DNA of 64,000 bases from Methanosarcina sp. UBA293 (lineage in GTDB: Archaea > Halobacteriota > Methanosarcinia > Methanosarcinales > Methanosarcinaceae): positions 91,922 through 155,921 of the forward strand of contig DALS01000055.1 in the NCBI GenBank assembly GCA_002499445.1. The letters are read 5' to 3'. Positions within the stretch are counted from its first letter, which is position 1. Each line of letters opens with the position of its first letter. The position numbers and the translations under genes were made by a program. The notes beneath the pieces are model-generated. The model was given only the letters and a program-made list of their open reading frames with translations. It was not told the DNA's origin and made no database searches. This document shows positions 44,977 through 54,914 of the stretch, in pieces.

Positions 44977-46926
44977 CTATTCTGGGCTCTTAGTTCCTGG
45001 CCGTTTTTCTTCCTTTATATAAGCAAGTACTTCTTTGTTATCATATACCCGAGCGTAGTCATATGTTTCAAATCTGTTAAAAAATTCCTCTGGCAGATTC
45101 TGGATAAAGTTTACTCCATAGCGCTCAGGATCATTAATAGAGACAGGTTCTTTTACAGTTGACTCTCTCAACAAAACCATAGGATTGCCATTAATCTCTC
45201 CAGTCTGTATATGCTGAATGTTAAAATATGTTGCGTTACTGGAGTCATATCCTCTGTCCCTGTAAAAAAGACAACTGTCATATGGAGAATCCATCAGGAT
45301 TCTTCCGGAATGTTTTGTGGTTATTGTTTTTACTGCTTCGATTTCAATCTCTTTGAATTGATTTCTGACGGTGGTGTCTTTTGCCACAAGCGGATTGTCT
45401 TTATTTATACCAGGCGTTGTAACCATTACGAACGAAAAGAGTAGAATTATTGTGAAGATCACTGGAATCTTTGCTTTTTTTGAGTTAAAGAGACTCACCA
45501 ATTTTAGTATATACGAGGCGGCTACAAGTACCAGAAAAACTGATATTAGCGGGAACCATCGGCTTGTTAGGAAATTTCTCATTCCAAGCAAAGGAATTCC
45601 ATAAGCAAGACTATACAGAATTGCAACCGCTAAAGCAATAGAGAATTTATTGATGTTTTTGACGTCTTTCCCAGAAGACCAGGCTAATACTCCCCCTATC
45701 GCGAAAAATGGTAGAGCAAGGTAGCTTATATGGAGCAAGAGTGTTTCTAACGTTTCCTGATTACTTCCAGGGCCTAAAATGAGTTCCTCACTTGAGTAGC
45801 TTGATCCTATCTGAAGGACATCCATAAGAGGGCTGAGGACCATTTCCAGAAACGAGGTGTTTGGGTTAACATACGTGAACATCCAGTATGTTTGTAAACT
45901 AATAATGAAAAAAAGAATATAATTAAAACTATTTATTTTGATTGGAAGGCTCTTGTACACGTGGTTGTGCAGGTATTTACCTGCATAAATTGAAACTAAA
46001 GAAAGAAACACTACAAAAGTGGTCAGTTGGTGAGTCAGAACCATTAGAATAGTAGTTACCAGGATGAGTCCTGTATATCTCAAGTTCTGTTTCTCACTAA
46101 AGACCGCGTATATAACAAATATAAAGTAGCAGAGAACAAGAGAACCAGGTGTTATGTTTGCAATGCCTGCAACGATATTATGATTATTTAAATTTATTAG
46201 TAAAGTTGCCAGCAAACCCATCTGAGGGCCTTCAAGTTTCTTTCCTATGAGGTAAATACCTATCGTACTGAAAACACTGGTAAACCCTATAGAATAGAAC
46301 ATTGCGTCTTTGATATCTGTTTCACCCATTACCTGGACAATTGATACAAAAATATGAACAAGCGGATAATAGAAATATTTGCTGCTTATTTCAATCGGAG
46401 CAACAAATCCGGTACTAGTAATCATCCGTGCCATACTGGCATGGAAATAAGCATCATAACCCATTAGGCTCGGAAAATTATAAAAAATCCCGATTCTTAT
46501 GAGAATTGATAGCAGGAATATCTGCAATAATAGGGAAGTCACCCTGTCTCCTTCTCTAATATAAAGAATCTGGGAGGCAATGATGGCTGCAAGGATAGAT
46601 ATCAATATAAAATAAGATACTGGTCTATAGTACAGATTCATGCTGTAAATCAAAATACATATCAGGAAAATGAGGTAAAACGAGATGCCCAGCATATTTT
46701 TCAATCTGTCTTTTTGGGAAGATATTGCGGATTCACTTTTAAATTTATTTCTAAATAGAAAGTATATCAAACAGGAAGAGAGAATGGCAATTCCAATGTC
46801 CTGCTGGTTTAGATTGATAACATAATATAAGGAGATAATTAATAACCCTAGACTGAACCCCATGATACTGAGAATGATATCAAGATTACTTGTAAATCTC
46901 TCAATGTATTTTTTTACAGTTTCCAT
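44977..46926 (-). CDS. Polytopic GT-C-like membrane protein 2
   Basis: The ATG at 46926 is preferred, with GTGGGG a few bases upstream; the frame is open to 46938. The 649-residue protein has about 13 TM helices. The first large outer loop has GYDAYFHASMARMI (Asp158-x3-His162), then FYYPLVHIFVSIVQVMG and ANITPGSLVLCYF. The same D-x3-H and PLxH pattern is in the 21341 protein. A GT-C transferase using polyprenyl-phosphate sugars is likely. The C-terminal domain (about 520-649) is outside and soluble, with KHSGRILMDSPYDSCLFYRD. It is followed by the flippase. Confidence 0.75.
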   Translation of the reverse strand: METVKKYIERFTSNLDIILSIMGFSLGLLIISLYYVINLNQQDIGIAILSSCLIYFLFRNKFKSESAISSQKDRLKNMLGISFYLIFLICILIYSMNLYYRPVSYFILISILAAIIASQILYIREGDRVTSLLLQIFLLSILIRIGIFYNFPSLMGYDAYFHASMARMITSTGFVAPIEISSKYFYYPLVHIFVSIVQVMGETDIKDAMFYSIGFTSVFSTIGIYLIGKKLEGPQMGLLATLLINLNNHNIVAGIANITPGSLVLCYFIFVIYAVFSEKQNLRYTGLILVTTILMVLTHQLTTFVVFLSLVSIYAGKYLHNHVYKSLPIKINSFNYILFFIISLQTYWMFTYVNPNTSFLEMVLSPLMDVLQIGSSYSSEELILGPGSNQETLETLLLHISYLALPFFAIGGVLAWSSGKDVKNINKFSIALAVAILYSLAYGIPLLGMRNFLTSRWFPLISVFLVLVAASYILKLVSLFNSKKAKIPVIFTIILLFSFVMVTTPGINKDNPLVAKDTTVRNQFKEIEIEAVKTITTKHSGRILMDSPYDSCLFYRDRGYDSSNATYFNIQHIQTGEINGNPMVLLRESTVKEPVSINDPERYGVNFIQNLPEEFFNRFETYDYARVYDNKEVLAYIKEEKRPGTKSPE

Positions 46927-47067
46927 ACAACCCCACAAATAGTAATTTTTTATAAGTAAGTCTTCCCAAGCTAATAATACTTTTTTTGCTTGTAATTCCA
47001 GAAGACTTTTTTACGTATTATATCTCTTCTCAAGCCCTTTCTTTTGCATCCCAGCCTTTTAGAGTTT

Positions 47068-48096
47068 TCAATATTTTTCCTTCCACCAGCTGCTTATCTC
47101 AGCTCCCGATGCCAGCCAGGCATTCTTTTGAGTGCAATATTGCAGAATTTTTCTATAAAATTCCAGATAATCCCCCTGCATGTATGTATTATGCCAGAGG
47201 ATTGTAAGTACGCCTTTATAATGTTCGACTGTATCAATGAGCTTTTCTGTAAGTTTCCACGCCTGATTGAAATCTAAATGCATCAGGCTGAAAAGAGTTG
47301 TATCCATTATAGTTAGCGGGATTTCAAGGATATCAATTTCTTTTCCTGTGTTAAGGTTATATGGTTTGAAAGGATGGCACATCCCATTCCTGAACCCAGC
47401 ACAGTCATGGTACCCGAAAGTGGTATCATAACTGAATCCTGCGTCCGCAAGTATTTCCCAGGAGTCAGGAGTTTTAAACCGCAAATAGTGATTTCTGTAG
47501 CCAATAACCTCCTTCTTGAGGATTTTTTCTAGTTTTTGTTTTTTTCTTCTGATTTCTGCTGGGTTATCGTAAGCCTCATGCCCTCCATGAAGCCCAACTT
47601 CCCAACCATTATCTGAAATATGGCCAAGTTCCCCTTCGAGTTCTTCAATATTAAAGGTAAAATCTTGGTTTCCTGGATCAAGAGTCAGGAAATAAAAACT
47701 TGATTTTGCTCCATAGCTGGTTTCAAGCTCCATAATTTGCCTAAAATTCCACAAAGGACTCCAGTTTTTGTTTATTCTTGAAAACGGAAGAATAGAAGCT
47801 TGTACAAATTGTCCCTTTTTGAGAGCTTTTACGGTTCTTGCCGCAGTATTCAGCATTCCAGGATATACAAAATCGATATCATGAGTCAGACACACAGCAA
47901 ATTTTCTTCCCTCAGGGTATTCTGGACTCAGGCCTTCTTTAATTAGGAAGTTCGAGACCTCAGGCTCAAAAATATTTCTTTGACTGCTCAGGTAATAAGA
48001 GAATCTTCCATATCTATCTAAAAGGATAGGGTCGTACTCTTCTTTTTTTGTAAATAATTTCCACAGCTCTCCATCTTGCTCCATTTTTTTAATCAA
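47068..48096 (-). CDS. NodB-like polysaccharide deacetylase, paralogue 3
   Basis: A TTG start behind GGGGGATAC gives 342 residues. It has CLTHDIDFVYPG (His72, Asp73, Asp75) and GLHGGHEAY (His170, His173), so the full metal motif is present. It is close to paralogue 1 in the first half, and to paralogue 2 in the stretch WEILADAGFSYDTTFGY to ILEIPL, where about 140 bases differ at only about six positions. No signal peptide was seen. It lies upstream of the GT-C-like gene on the same strand with about 140 bases between them. Confidence 0.87.
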   Translation of the reverse strand: MIKKMEQDGELWKLFTKKEEYDPILLDRYGRFSYYLSSQRNIFEPEVSNFLIKEGLSPEYPEGRKFAVCLTHDIDFVYPGMLNTAARTVKALKKGQFVQASILPFSRINKNWSPLWNFRQIMELETSYGAKSSFYFLTLDPGNQDFTFNIEELEGELGHISDNGWEVGLHGGHEAYDNPAEIRRKKQKLEKILKKEVIGYRNHYLRFKTPDSWEILADAGFSYDTTFGYHDCAGFRNGMCHPFKPYNLNTGKEIDILEIPLTIMDTTLFSLMHLDFNQAWKLTEKLIDTVEHYKGVLTILWHNTYMQGDYLEFYRKILQYCTQKNAWLASGAEISSWWKEKY

Positions 48097-49536
48097 TGTA
48101 TCCCCCTACTCTTATATTTTGGATCTTAAACTTTATAAAATATTTGGTCTACTCAGATTCTTTCATCTTTTGTAAGGGGCCTACCTTGAGAATTTATAGT
48201 ATCATTATACCCAGTTAATTTTTAACGTGGTTTTTTCACAGCTTATCTTGCATCTTTTAGATTGTCGCCTGAAGTGTTTGTTGCCTGAAAAATCTTAGTT
48301 TCATCTTAGTTTCTCTTCTTCTCCAAAGATTATCCAGCATTCAAAACCAAGGCTTATTACCATCTTTAATGGTAAAAAATAGACTTATTTCTCTTGTGAT
48401 TGACGTAGCCTTAATTCTTCCCCCTCTTCCCCCTCTTTAAGTATCTTTTCAAGTATCCAGAAATTTCCTGGAAATTAAAACATCGTTTTTAACGCAAGTG
48501 TCCAGTTCTTAACAGCAGAATCTTATGACTTTAACGTTTTCTGCAGAATTTTGCTTTGATCAATTACTTGTTCAAGATATGAGATGTATTCTTCCTTATA
48601 GTAGTTTCACGCTTAAGGAGAACATATCTAGCAATCTCTTTATTTAGTTTTAAGGTAGCAGAAAACTAAAGATATTTTCACACTCTTTCGGTAAGTAAAG
48701 ACCTCACAGTTCTCACGATTTTATCTTGTCTCTCTATAAATGGATAAATATTATTAGTACATAAGTTTTAGATTACGGCTAAAATCTTTTTCTCAGTATT
48801 CCATTACTATTATAACTTTTTATTCTTCTTCCTCTAAGTATATATCTATCCAATATTGGCCACACTCTATTTATCTATCGCCAGTCAAGGAATCACTGAA
48901 GTCTCTAATAGCTGTCCTCTGAAAGGCGGTTCTTTATGTCCCTACTTATCGAAAACTGGAAATTTATAGCTTGAAGGTTGGGCATAAAATTCTTGCTAAT
49001 TATAAAATTTACCTTCAATACACTAATATTTACTTAAGCGGGTTGCTTCAGTTCTTGGCAGATTTTGTTTTCTATTCTAGAGTTATTATTCACTTTTTTC
49101 CGAGCTTGTTATCTAGTTAACAACCTATCTCATGAAAATTAAGGCGCTGTTTCATGAAATAAAGAGTTAAATTTACAGAAAAAGGTCTTTTTCTTTATCA
49201 GAACCAGTTTACATGCTTATATTTAGATATGTTGAACGAACGGCTAAGACGTCCTTTCGTTATCTTTTTTTTAGTTTTTGGGAAAATAGGTCCGGTTTTT
49301 TATATTAAAGACATAAGGACGTCTTAATCAATTAATGCAGCTTTTTTATTCTGTTTCAATAGATCTTTTGTAAGGATATTTTCTCCTTATTTATATTTTT
49401 AGATGATTATCTATCCCACACTTAAACGTTATATATTATGTCAGTATCTTAATTTTTATTATGATAGGTTTTAATATTTTTGCACTTATACTCATAAGGA
49501 GGGGGTTATAGCTCATGTGTTGGTATAACGGGGGGA
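48097..49536. other. Long intergenic region (1.4 kb) with an inverted repeat
   Basis: I see no gene-like frame in most of this stretch. It holds a 12-bp inverted repeat at 49245-49326 and a short leader ORF at 49515-49571. Its length is unusual for the cluster, so a small RNA or decayed element could be present. Confidence 0.5.
49245..49326. repeat. 12-bp perfect inverted repeat
   Basis: TAAGACGTCCTT (49245-49256) and AAGGACGTCTTA (49315-49326) are separated by 58 bases that include a T-rich run. Each arm holds the palindrome GACGTC. It could be paired operators or the ends of a small decayed element. Confidence 0.7.
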
Positions 49537-49571
49537 TTGGGTTTGTTTTCAGCCCATACAATTGGTCTTAA
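49515..49571 (+). CDS. Possible 18-codon leader peptide overlapping GT2 start
   Basis: An ATG frame (MCWYNGGIGFVFSPYNWS) begins 8 bases after AAGGAGGGGG, the best ribosome site in the region, and ends at 49571 inside the GT2 gene in another frame. The GT2 start itself has only the adjacent GGGGGG. Translation of the leader could control the GT2 start. Not known to be expressed. Confidence 0.4.
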   Translation: MCWYNGGIGFVFSPYNWS

Positions 49572-51138
49572 TTCTCTAATCTCTGATCCTATTAGCGTAG
49601 TATCTTCACCATCTCAACTTACTGACATGTTACCTAGGCATGAATTTACTGTCTTAATTCCAGCTCAGAACGAAGAAACTTCCATTGGTAGCAAGGTCTT
49701 GATTGCGGCAAGTTACGCTGACCGTGTACTTGTACTTGACAAAGGTTCCACTGATCGAACTATGGAAGTAGCAGCTCTAGGAGGAGCACGAGTTATCCCA
49801 GTTTCAGGTGAGGAAGAGGCGTTACTCAATGTTCTTTACAAGGCATCTCTTGACTCAGAGCTTGTAGTTCTTATTTATCCAGAATGCATGCAGGATATAG
49901 ATCTGCTCTCTCATGTCCTTGAGCCATTAAGACAAGGATTTGACTTATCTGTGGGTTCATGGCCTTGCCGTATCTCCTATGAGCAGGAAACAATAATGCT
50001 CTTTAATGGGAAAAGCACTTTTAAGGAAAAAATAGGTTTTCTTGCGATAACTTCAAATTCGCTGCAGAAAATCAGTTCAGGCAAAGAGCGCCCATCTTTT
50101 AAATCCTTGCTTTCTGCGGCAAAGGTCGGAGGACTCAAAGTTAACTACTTGAGTTTTGATGTGGATCCTATGTTCAGGAAGCTTGAAAGCACCCGTATAG
50201 GAGTTGTCGTGCCTGCATATAATGAGGAATTACTTATAGGGGAGACTCTAAATGGAATTCCAGAATATGTGGACAGGATTTACGTAATCGATGATGGCAG
50301 CACAGATCGTACAGGTGAAGTTGTACAAAAGTTCGTAGATCCGAGAATTGTGTATTTGCGCCATGAAGTTAATAAAGGAGTAGGTGCAGGAATAATTAGT
50401 GGGTATAAGCTTGCCCTGAAAGATGAGATTGATATCGTTGCGGTCATGGCTGGAGATAATCAAATGGATCCTGTCCAGCTTCCCAGGTTGATTTTTCCAA
50501 TTATTGAGGGAAAAGCGGACTATACAAAAGGGAATAGACTACTTACTGACGATTTTATGACCGGAATGAGCAGATGGAGGTCTTTTGGAAACCTTCTCCT
50601 TAGCTTTATCACAAAAATAGGCAGTGGCTATTGGCAGATTATGGACCCCCAGAATGGATATACAGCTATCTCCAAGCAGGCTCTTGAGACTATTGATCTT
50701 GATTCGATATATCCTTATTATGGTTACTGTAATGATCTACTGATCAAGCTTAATGCCTTCGGGATGAGAGTATTGGATGTTGTAATGCCTGCTCGCTACG
50801 GCAGAGAAAAATCGACGATTCGGTACGGCAAGTACATTCGCAAAGTAGGTCCCATGATTTTCAGAGGTTTTCTATGGAGACTAAGGGTCAAATATACGGT
50901 GCTGGATTTCCATCCACTTGTGTTATTCTATTTCCTTGGAATGCTTGCCTTGCCTTTGAGTGTTCTTTTAGGAATGTGGGGAGCTTTGCAGACGTTGTTG
51001 CAAAACCCTCTTCCTTCCTATTACCCTTTGCTTGGCTTCCTTGTACTGGGTACTGGACTTCAAATGCTCCTTTTCGGAATGCTTTTCGATATGCAGGTTG
51101 AGAAGAAAAAGAATGAGAGGATAGGACTTGCTCGTTAA
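49537..51138 (+). CDS. Two-domain GT2: degenerate plus intact GT-A
   Basis: This 533-residue protein carries two GT2 domains. Residues 35-212 keep the fold phrase FTVLIPAQNEETSIGSKVL but read VLDKGSTDRT (Lys for Asp) and IYPECMQD where a DxD-type motif belongs, so it is probably inactive. Residues 220-440 have VVPAYNEELLIGETL, VIDDGSTDRTGEV and MAGDNQMDP (Asp307), plus DPQNGYTAIS, so this half looks active. Two C-terminal TM helices lie at about 455-478 and 490-515. The TTG at 49537 touches the GGGGGG; a second TTG at 49543 has better spacing. The inactive half may regulate or bind partners (inference). Confidence 0.88.
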   Translation: MGLFSAHTIGLNSLISDPISVVSSPSQLTDMLPRHEFTVLIPAQNEETSIGSKVLIAASYADRVLVLDKGSTDRTMEVAALGGARVIPVSGEEEALLNVLYKASLDSELVVLIYPECMQDIDLLSHVLEPLRQGFDLSVGSWPCRISYEQETIMLFNGKSTFKEKIGFLAITSNSLQKISSGKERPSFKSLLSAAKVGGLKVNYLSFDVDPMFRKLESTRIGVVVPAYNEELLIGETLNGIPEYVDRIYVIDDGSTDRTGEVVQKFVDPRIVYLRHEVNKGVGAGIISGYKLALKDEIDIVAVMAGDNQMDPVQLPRLIFPIIEGKADYTKGNRLLTDDFMTGMSRWRSFGNLLLSFITKIGSGYWQIMDPQNGYTAISKQALETIDLDSIYPYYGYCNDLLIKLNAFGMRVLDVVMPARYGREKSTIRYGKYIRKVGPMIFRGFLWRLRVKYTVLDFHPLVLFYFLGMLALPLSVLLGMWGALQTLLQNPLPSYYPLLGFLVLGTGLQMLLFGMLFDMQVEKKKNERIGLAR

Positions 51139-51170
51139 AGTCAGGAAAACAGTCCTTCTTGATTTTTTCT

Positions 51171-51231
51171 ACCTTTTTTATTTCCTTTTTTATTTCCTTT
51201 TTTATTTTCTTTTTAATTTCCTCTCATTTCT
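51171..51231 (+). terminator. T-rich repeat tract, likely terminator of GT2
   Basis: Repeated CCTTTTTTATTT units make a pyrimidine tract about 33-93 bases after the GT2 stop. Archaeal termination typically uses such U-runs. The repetition also makes it a slippage-prone repeat. Confidence 0.55.
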
Positions 51232-51288
51232 TTCTTTCGTTGTCTTTTTATTCCGTCTGAATTCATCTTACTCGATCGGTTACATTCA

Positions 51289-51414
51289 GTGGATCTCTTG
51301 AGGAAATCTAATGGAAAGAAGCCAGAGGAAGTTGAGGCTATCCCTTCATTAAAACTCCAAAATATTTTCACTGAGGTATCTCCTAAATGTTCAAAGAATA
51401 GCATTGAAGATTGA
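51289..51414 (+). pseudogene. Possible gene fragment
   Basis: A GTG frame of 41 codons, open upstream to about 51256, reads VDLLRKSNGKKPEEVEAIPS and onward with protein-like composition. There is no ribosome site. I do not recognise the parent family. It may be a decayed gene end, for example of a mobile element. Confidence 0.25.
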
Positions 51415-51510
51415 AGAGCTATTGGCTTACATCTCTTACACTATTCTTTCTGAACCCATGTAGTCTCTATGCAGCCTCTAGTTATGTTTAAAGATTTACC
51501 TAATTAACAT

Positions 51511-53598
51511 TCAAGCGTATTCGATTGTGAGTCTGGGTCTCTGATTTTTGTTTTGCCAGTTAGAACTATAGAAAGCAATATAGTTTTCATCTTCCTCACG
51601 AGCCTTAATAAGAAAACCCGTATTTTCATACTTTCCGTTGACATATTCCTGAACAAGTTCTGTTACGTCCAGTTCATAATATCGGTTGTCAGGGATCTCG
51701 TCTCCACTGATAGATATCGTGGCATATGGAGTGTTGCCCTGGAAGACTCCGTTTCTATCATACCAGTCTCCTCCAGAGTTTTTCCAGGGATCGTTGGATT
51801 CTCTTTGCTGCCACGTGACATGTTCTTTGCACCATGTAACAGGTCTGTATACTTCAAGTATGGTGTCCTTAGATCTCATTTGATTTTCCGGGTAATACCA
51901 GAATAAAGCCAGGTTTGCCTCTTTGATCCGGTCAGTCTGGTTAAATGAGCCTAGCTCAAAGATTATTACATTCCTGTAAATGCCTCCATCAGACCTTTTT
52001 CCTATATCGATATATTCACTTTCACTAAGAGTTATATCTGGGGCTCCTTCTCTCAGCCTGTTGTCAGAAATAACGAAAGGTAAAGCAATTTTGAAGTTGT
52101 CCACTTCATCAGACTGCATAGAAAGGTTTAATAAGAATCTTTTCAGAGACCTTAAGAAATCTGAAAAAGCCCTCTTAAGACTTGAAATAAAGCCTTCTTC
52201 TTGCTCTGGTTGGAGTCCGCTTTTATCTATCTCATAAGGCACCTGTGGCCCAGCAGACATAGCTTCATGCCAGGGAGATTCCTCCCCTAAAGACTCATTG
52301 TTGTTCAACTTCTCTGCAAGTTCAGAATCAGCTTCAACATCTGAAGTAGAATCTGCACCCAGATAATTTCCTCCGGCGTTATTGGAAAGGCAATTATTTT
52401 CTAGGATAAATGAATGAGTATTTTTCAGTTTGTTGTATACGGCATATCCTTCTCCGGCTGCAGGACTGGACTGCGTATTAATTATCACGTTATTTTTCAC
52501 AATAGTTGTATAGCCTGAGCCAGGAGCCACAAATTCATCGCTAACCTGTTTGTGGGCAATAGCAGCGCCATAGCACCCATCGAATTTATTGTTTTCTATC
52601 AAGGTATTTTGGAAGCCATTAAGCACTATGCCCCCTGCCCAATCAGCACCAGGGTTAATGCCAGTTTTATAAAATTTATTATGATGGATGTGGATATCTT
52701 TTGCAGACCCTTTGGAATATCCTGACCCATAACCTGTAATCCAGATACCTGCTGTATTTGTCTCATATAGTAGATTATTGCAGATTTCAATATCATTCAT
52801 TACAGTTAACTGGCCAATTTTCTGGATTTCAATCCCTGCTCCTCCTTCCCCCTCGGAGTTGATGATATTGTCATGGAATTTTACGTGATTAGTATTGTAA
52901 ACTCTCAGCCCGCTATTTGTTCTGCAGGTTATTTTATTATTCCAGGCTTTTACGTTAGAAGAGTATATAGCATAAAGGGCGTCATGCCCTAACTTATACA
53001 CTTGGTTGTTGTAAAATTGAATATCTGAACATTTTACGACTTTTAGCCCATCCCCATGGCTGTCATGCAGATACATGTCGTGAATCTTTATATTTTGGCA
53101 ATCAAGGAAATTAATCAGGTTGTGATAGCCCTTTCCTCTCTTCTTCTCAATGTTATTGTCATGGTTTCCGTCAATCTCAAATCCCCTTATAATTATGCCA
53201 TTATTTCCGTCGCTGTCCATCTGCTTAATTAAAGGCTTTTCTTCCGGCCAGCCTGCCTTATCTTCAAGCTTGATCACAGCTGTGGGATCACCCTCGAGAA
53301 TAGTATTGCTTCCAATTAAAATACTGTCAGAGATGACATATGTATTGGGGCCTTCCAAATGAACAGTTGTGAACTTTGGGTTTTCCGCAACATATGCAAG
53401 AGCTTCATTTATCTCTATCTGGTCGTCACTACCATCACAATTAAAGTCTCCACTTCCATTGGTAGCAACATAAACTGTTGTGCTAGACGGTCTTGATAGG
53501 GAAAGGGTTACACCCACGATTAGAAAAATAAGAATTATGCTAAGAAATAATAACTTTTTTCTGTCTATTCTTTTCCATGTTAGCCTTTTTTCGTTCAT
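51511..53598 (-). CDS. Disaggregatase-family protein C: beta-helix plus disaggregatase repeat
   Basis: This 695-residue protein has an N-terminal membrane anchor (about 14-33, LLFLSIILIFLIVGVTL). The beta-helix spans about 40-425 (YVATNGSGDFNCDGSDD, MHDSHGDGLKVVKCSDIQFY changed at several sites, NNxI turns). A charged helical linker follows (about 465-500, SSLKRAFSDFLRSLKRFLL). It replaces the SPCIDAG/NGNRINIGR segment seen in A, B and D. The last 180 residues are the disaggregatase-related repeat, DNRLREGAPDITLSE through DVTELVQEYV. It is extracellular, with polysaccharide cleavage inferred from the family. Its N-terminal part is closest to protein D and its C-terminal repeat is more diverged. 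Confidence 0.87.
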   Translation of the reverse strand: MNEKRLTWKRIDRKKLLFLSIILIFLIVGVTLSLSRPSSTTVYVATNGSGDFNCDGSDDQIEINEALAYVAENPKFTTVHLEGPNTYVISDSILIGSNTILEGDPTAVIKLEDKAGWPEEKPLIKQMDSDGNNGIIIRGFEIDGNHDNNIEKKRGKGYHNLINFLDCQNIKIHDMYLHDSHGDGLKVVKCSDIQFYNNQVYKLGHDALYAIYSSNVKAWNNKITCRTNSGLRVYNTNHVKFHDNIINSEGEGGAGIEIQKIGQLTVMNDIEICNNLLYETNTAGIWITGYGSGYSKGSAKDIHIHHNKFYKTGINPGADWAGGIVLNGFQNTLIENNKFDGCYGAAIAHKQVSDEFVAPGSGYTTIVKNNVIINTQSSPAAGEGYAVYNKLKNTHSFILENNCLSNNAGGNYLGADSTSDVEADSELAEKLNNNESLGEESPWHEAMSAGPQVPYEIDKSGLQPEQEEGFISSLKRAFSDFLRSLKRFLLNLSMQSDEVDNFKIALPFVISDNRLREGAPDITLSESEYIDIGKRSDGGIYRNVIIFELGSFNQTDRIKEANLALFWYYPENQMRSKDTILEVYRPVTWCKEHVTWQQRESNDPWKNSGGDWYDRNGVFQGNTPYATISISGDEIPDNRYYELDVTELVQEYVNGKYENTGFLIKAREEDENYIAFYSSNWQNKNQRPRLTIEYA

Positions 53599-54299
53599 TT
53601 TAAATCCCCAATTAAATCCCCAATCAGCTAAACTATAATTCTCTAAGATTTAAAAAAGTTATCTGCTTAAGACTGTAAATAATCTCCATTTGAGGAATTT
53701 GAATTATTTTCGCTGCTTGAATTTCAGGACTAAAATTCTGAGATGAATTTTTAGTTTTGGAATTTTTAATATATGTTCATAGTAACCTCAAACTTTTATT
53801 ATCTAGAAATAATCGAAGATTGTTTTTTAGGCTGCAATTATTTTGAAAATTTTAGAGACTGAAAGAATGTTATAATGTAAGAATGTTATAATATATCTAT
53901 TAGATTTCATCCCTTGGAAACTCAGAACCACTAAAGATAACTCTTAGAGGCGGGGATCTTAAAAGTTCATGTAAGCTTTTAATTTATTAAGCTTAATAAG
54001 TTTGCCTACAGATTTTTGCCTGTTAATGCTGAAGTGAAAACAGATCATTAATTATTAATGTTTATAAGTAAGACTCTTTCTCTATATTTTATATAAATTC
54101 TTTCTATATTTGCATTTAATTATCTACAGTTTATATTTTAGGCTCATAAGTCTGATAGAGCTTTAATTTTCGATGAAGTTTTGTTATAATAGATTTTACC
54201 AATTAATTCTATTATTTTATTTCAAGAAGTTTGGGAGTATAAACTAGCAAATCCTTGGAAATTATTGGAAATTCCTAACATCTTCAAAAGTAAGTAAAG
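53599..54299. other. Divergent AT-rich intergenic region
   Basis: Promoter region for protein C (-) and the acetyltransferase (+). A GAGGCGGGG run lies at 53947-53955. No frame or named element was seen. Confidence 0.5.
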
Positions 54300-54905
54300 G
54301 TGTATATTATTATTAAGTCGAAAGCTGATTACGATTTCTATATTAAAGCAGACAAATTTGCTTTAGGGAAAAATTACAAAAAACCCAGGTTAATCGGCGA
54401 TGACATATGGAAATTTCAGAGGCTGTTAAGAAAGGTTGAATATTACAATAACTGTAAAAAATCTCAAATTTCCAAGCTCTATCTTAAATACATATTATTT
54501 AGGTACTACATGATGAGTGTTCATCTTGGGTTCAGTATTCCAATAAATGTCTTTGGCCCCGGACTATCTATAGCTCATAGAGGGACTATAGTTGTGAACA
54601 AAAATGCCAAGGTTGGGGAGAACTGCAGGATACATGCCTGTACCAATATAGGGTCTAATAGAAGTGGGGATTCGGCGCCGCAAATTGGAAACAATGTATA
54701 TATCGGCCCAGGTGCCAAAATTTTTGGAGATATTATAATTGCCGATAATATTGCAATTGGGGCAAACTCGGTTGTAAATAAATCGTTTTATGAAAAAGAT
54801 ATTTCAATCGCGGGCGTCCCTGCTAAAAAGATAAATACAAAAGGAACATGTGATATTGTAGTCACAGCTACACAATTTATTAAAAATGAGATGATGGAGC
54901 TTTAA
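54300..54905 (+). CDS. CysE-like hexapeptide acetyltransferase
   Basis: A GTG start gives 201 residues. The C-terminal half is a left-handed beta-helix of the serine acetyltransferase type: GPGLSIAHRGTIVVNKNAKV (with the catalytic-type His), CRIHACTNIGSNR, PQIGNNVYIGPGAKIFGDI and GANSVVNKSF. The N-terminal 75 residues are helical and basic. In polysaccharide loci such enzymes usually O-acetylate a sugar; the cysteine route is less likely here. It is convergent with protein D, only 9 bases stop to stop. The start has only a weak AGTAAAG ribosome site, so a nearby alternative is possible. Confidence 0.85.
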   Translation: MYIIIKSKADYDFYIKADKFALGKNYKKPRLIGDDIWKFQRLLRKVEYYNNCKKSQISKLYLKYILFRYYMMSVHLGFSIPINVFGPGLSIAHRGTIVVNKNAKVGENCRIHACTNIGSNRSGDSAPQIGNNVYIGPGAKIFGDIIIADNIAIGANSVVNKSFYEKDISIAGVPAKKINTKGTCDIVVTATQFIKNEMMEL

Positions 54906-54914
54906 CATTTTATA

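Larger units (their letters stand above)
51139..51510. other. Intergenic region with T-rich repeat and possible gene fragment
   Basis: Contains a T-rich repeat tract (51171-51231) after the GT2 stop and a 41-codon fragment (51289-51414). Confidence 0.55.
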
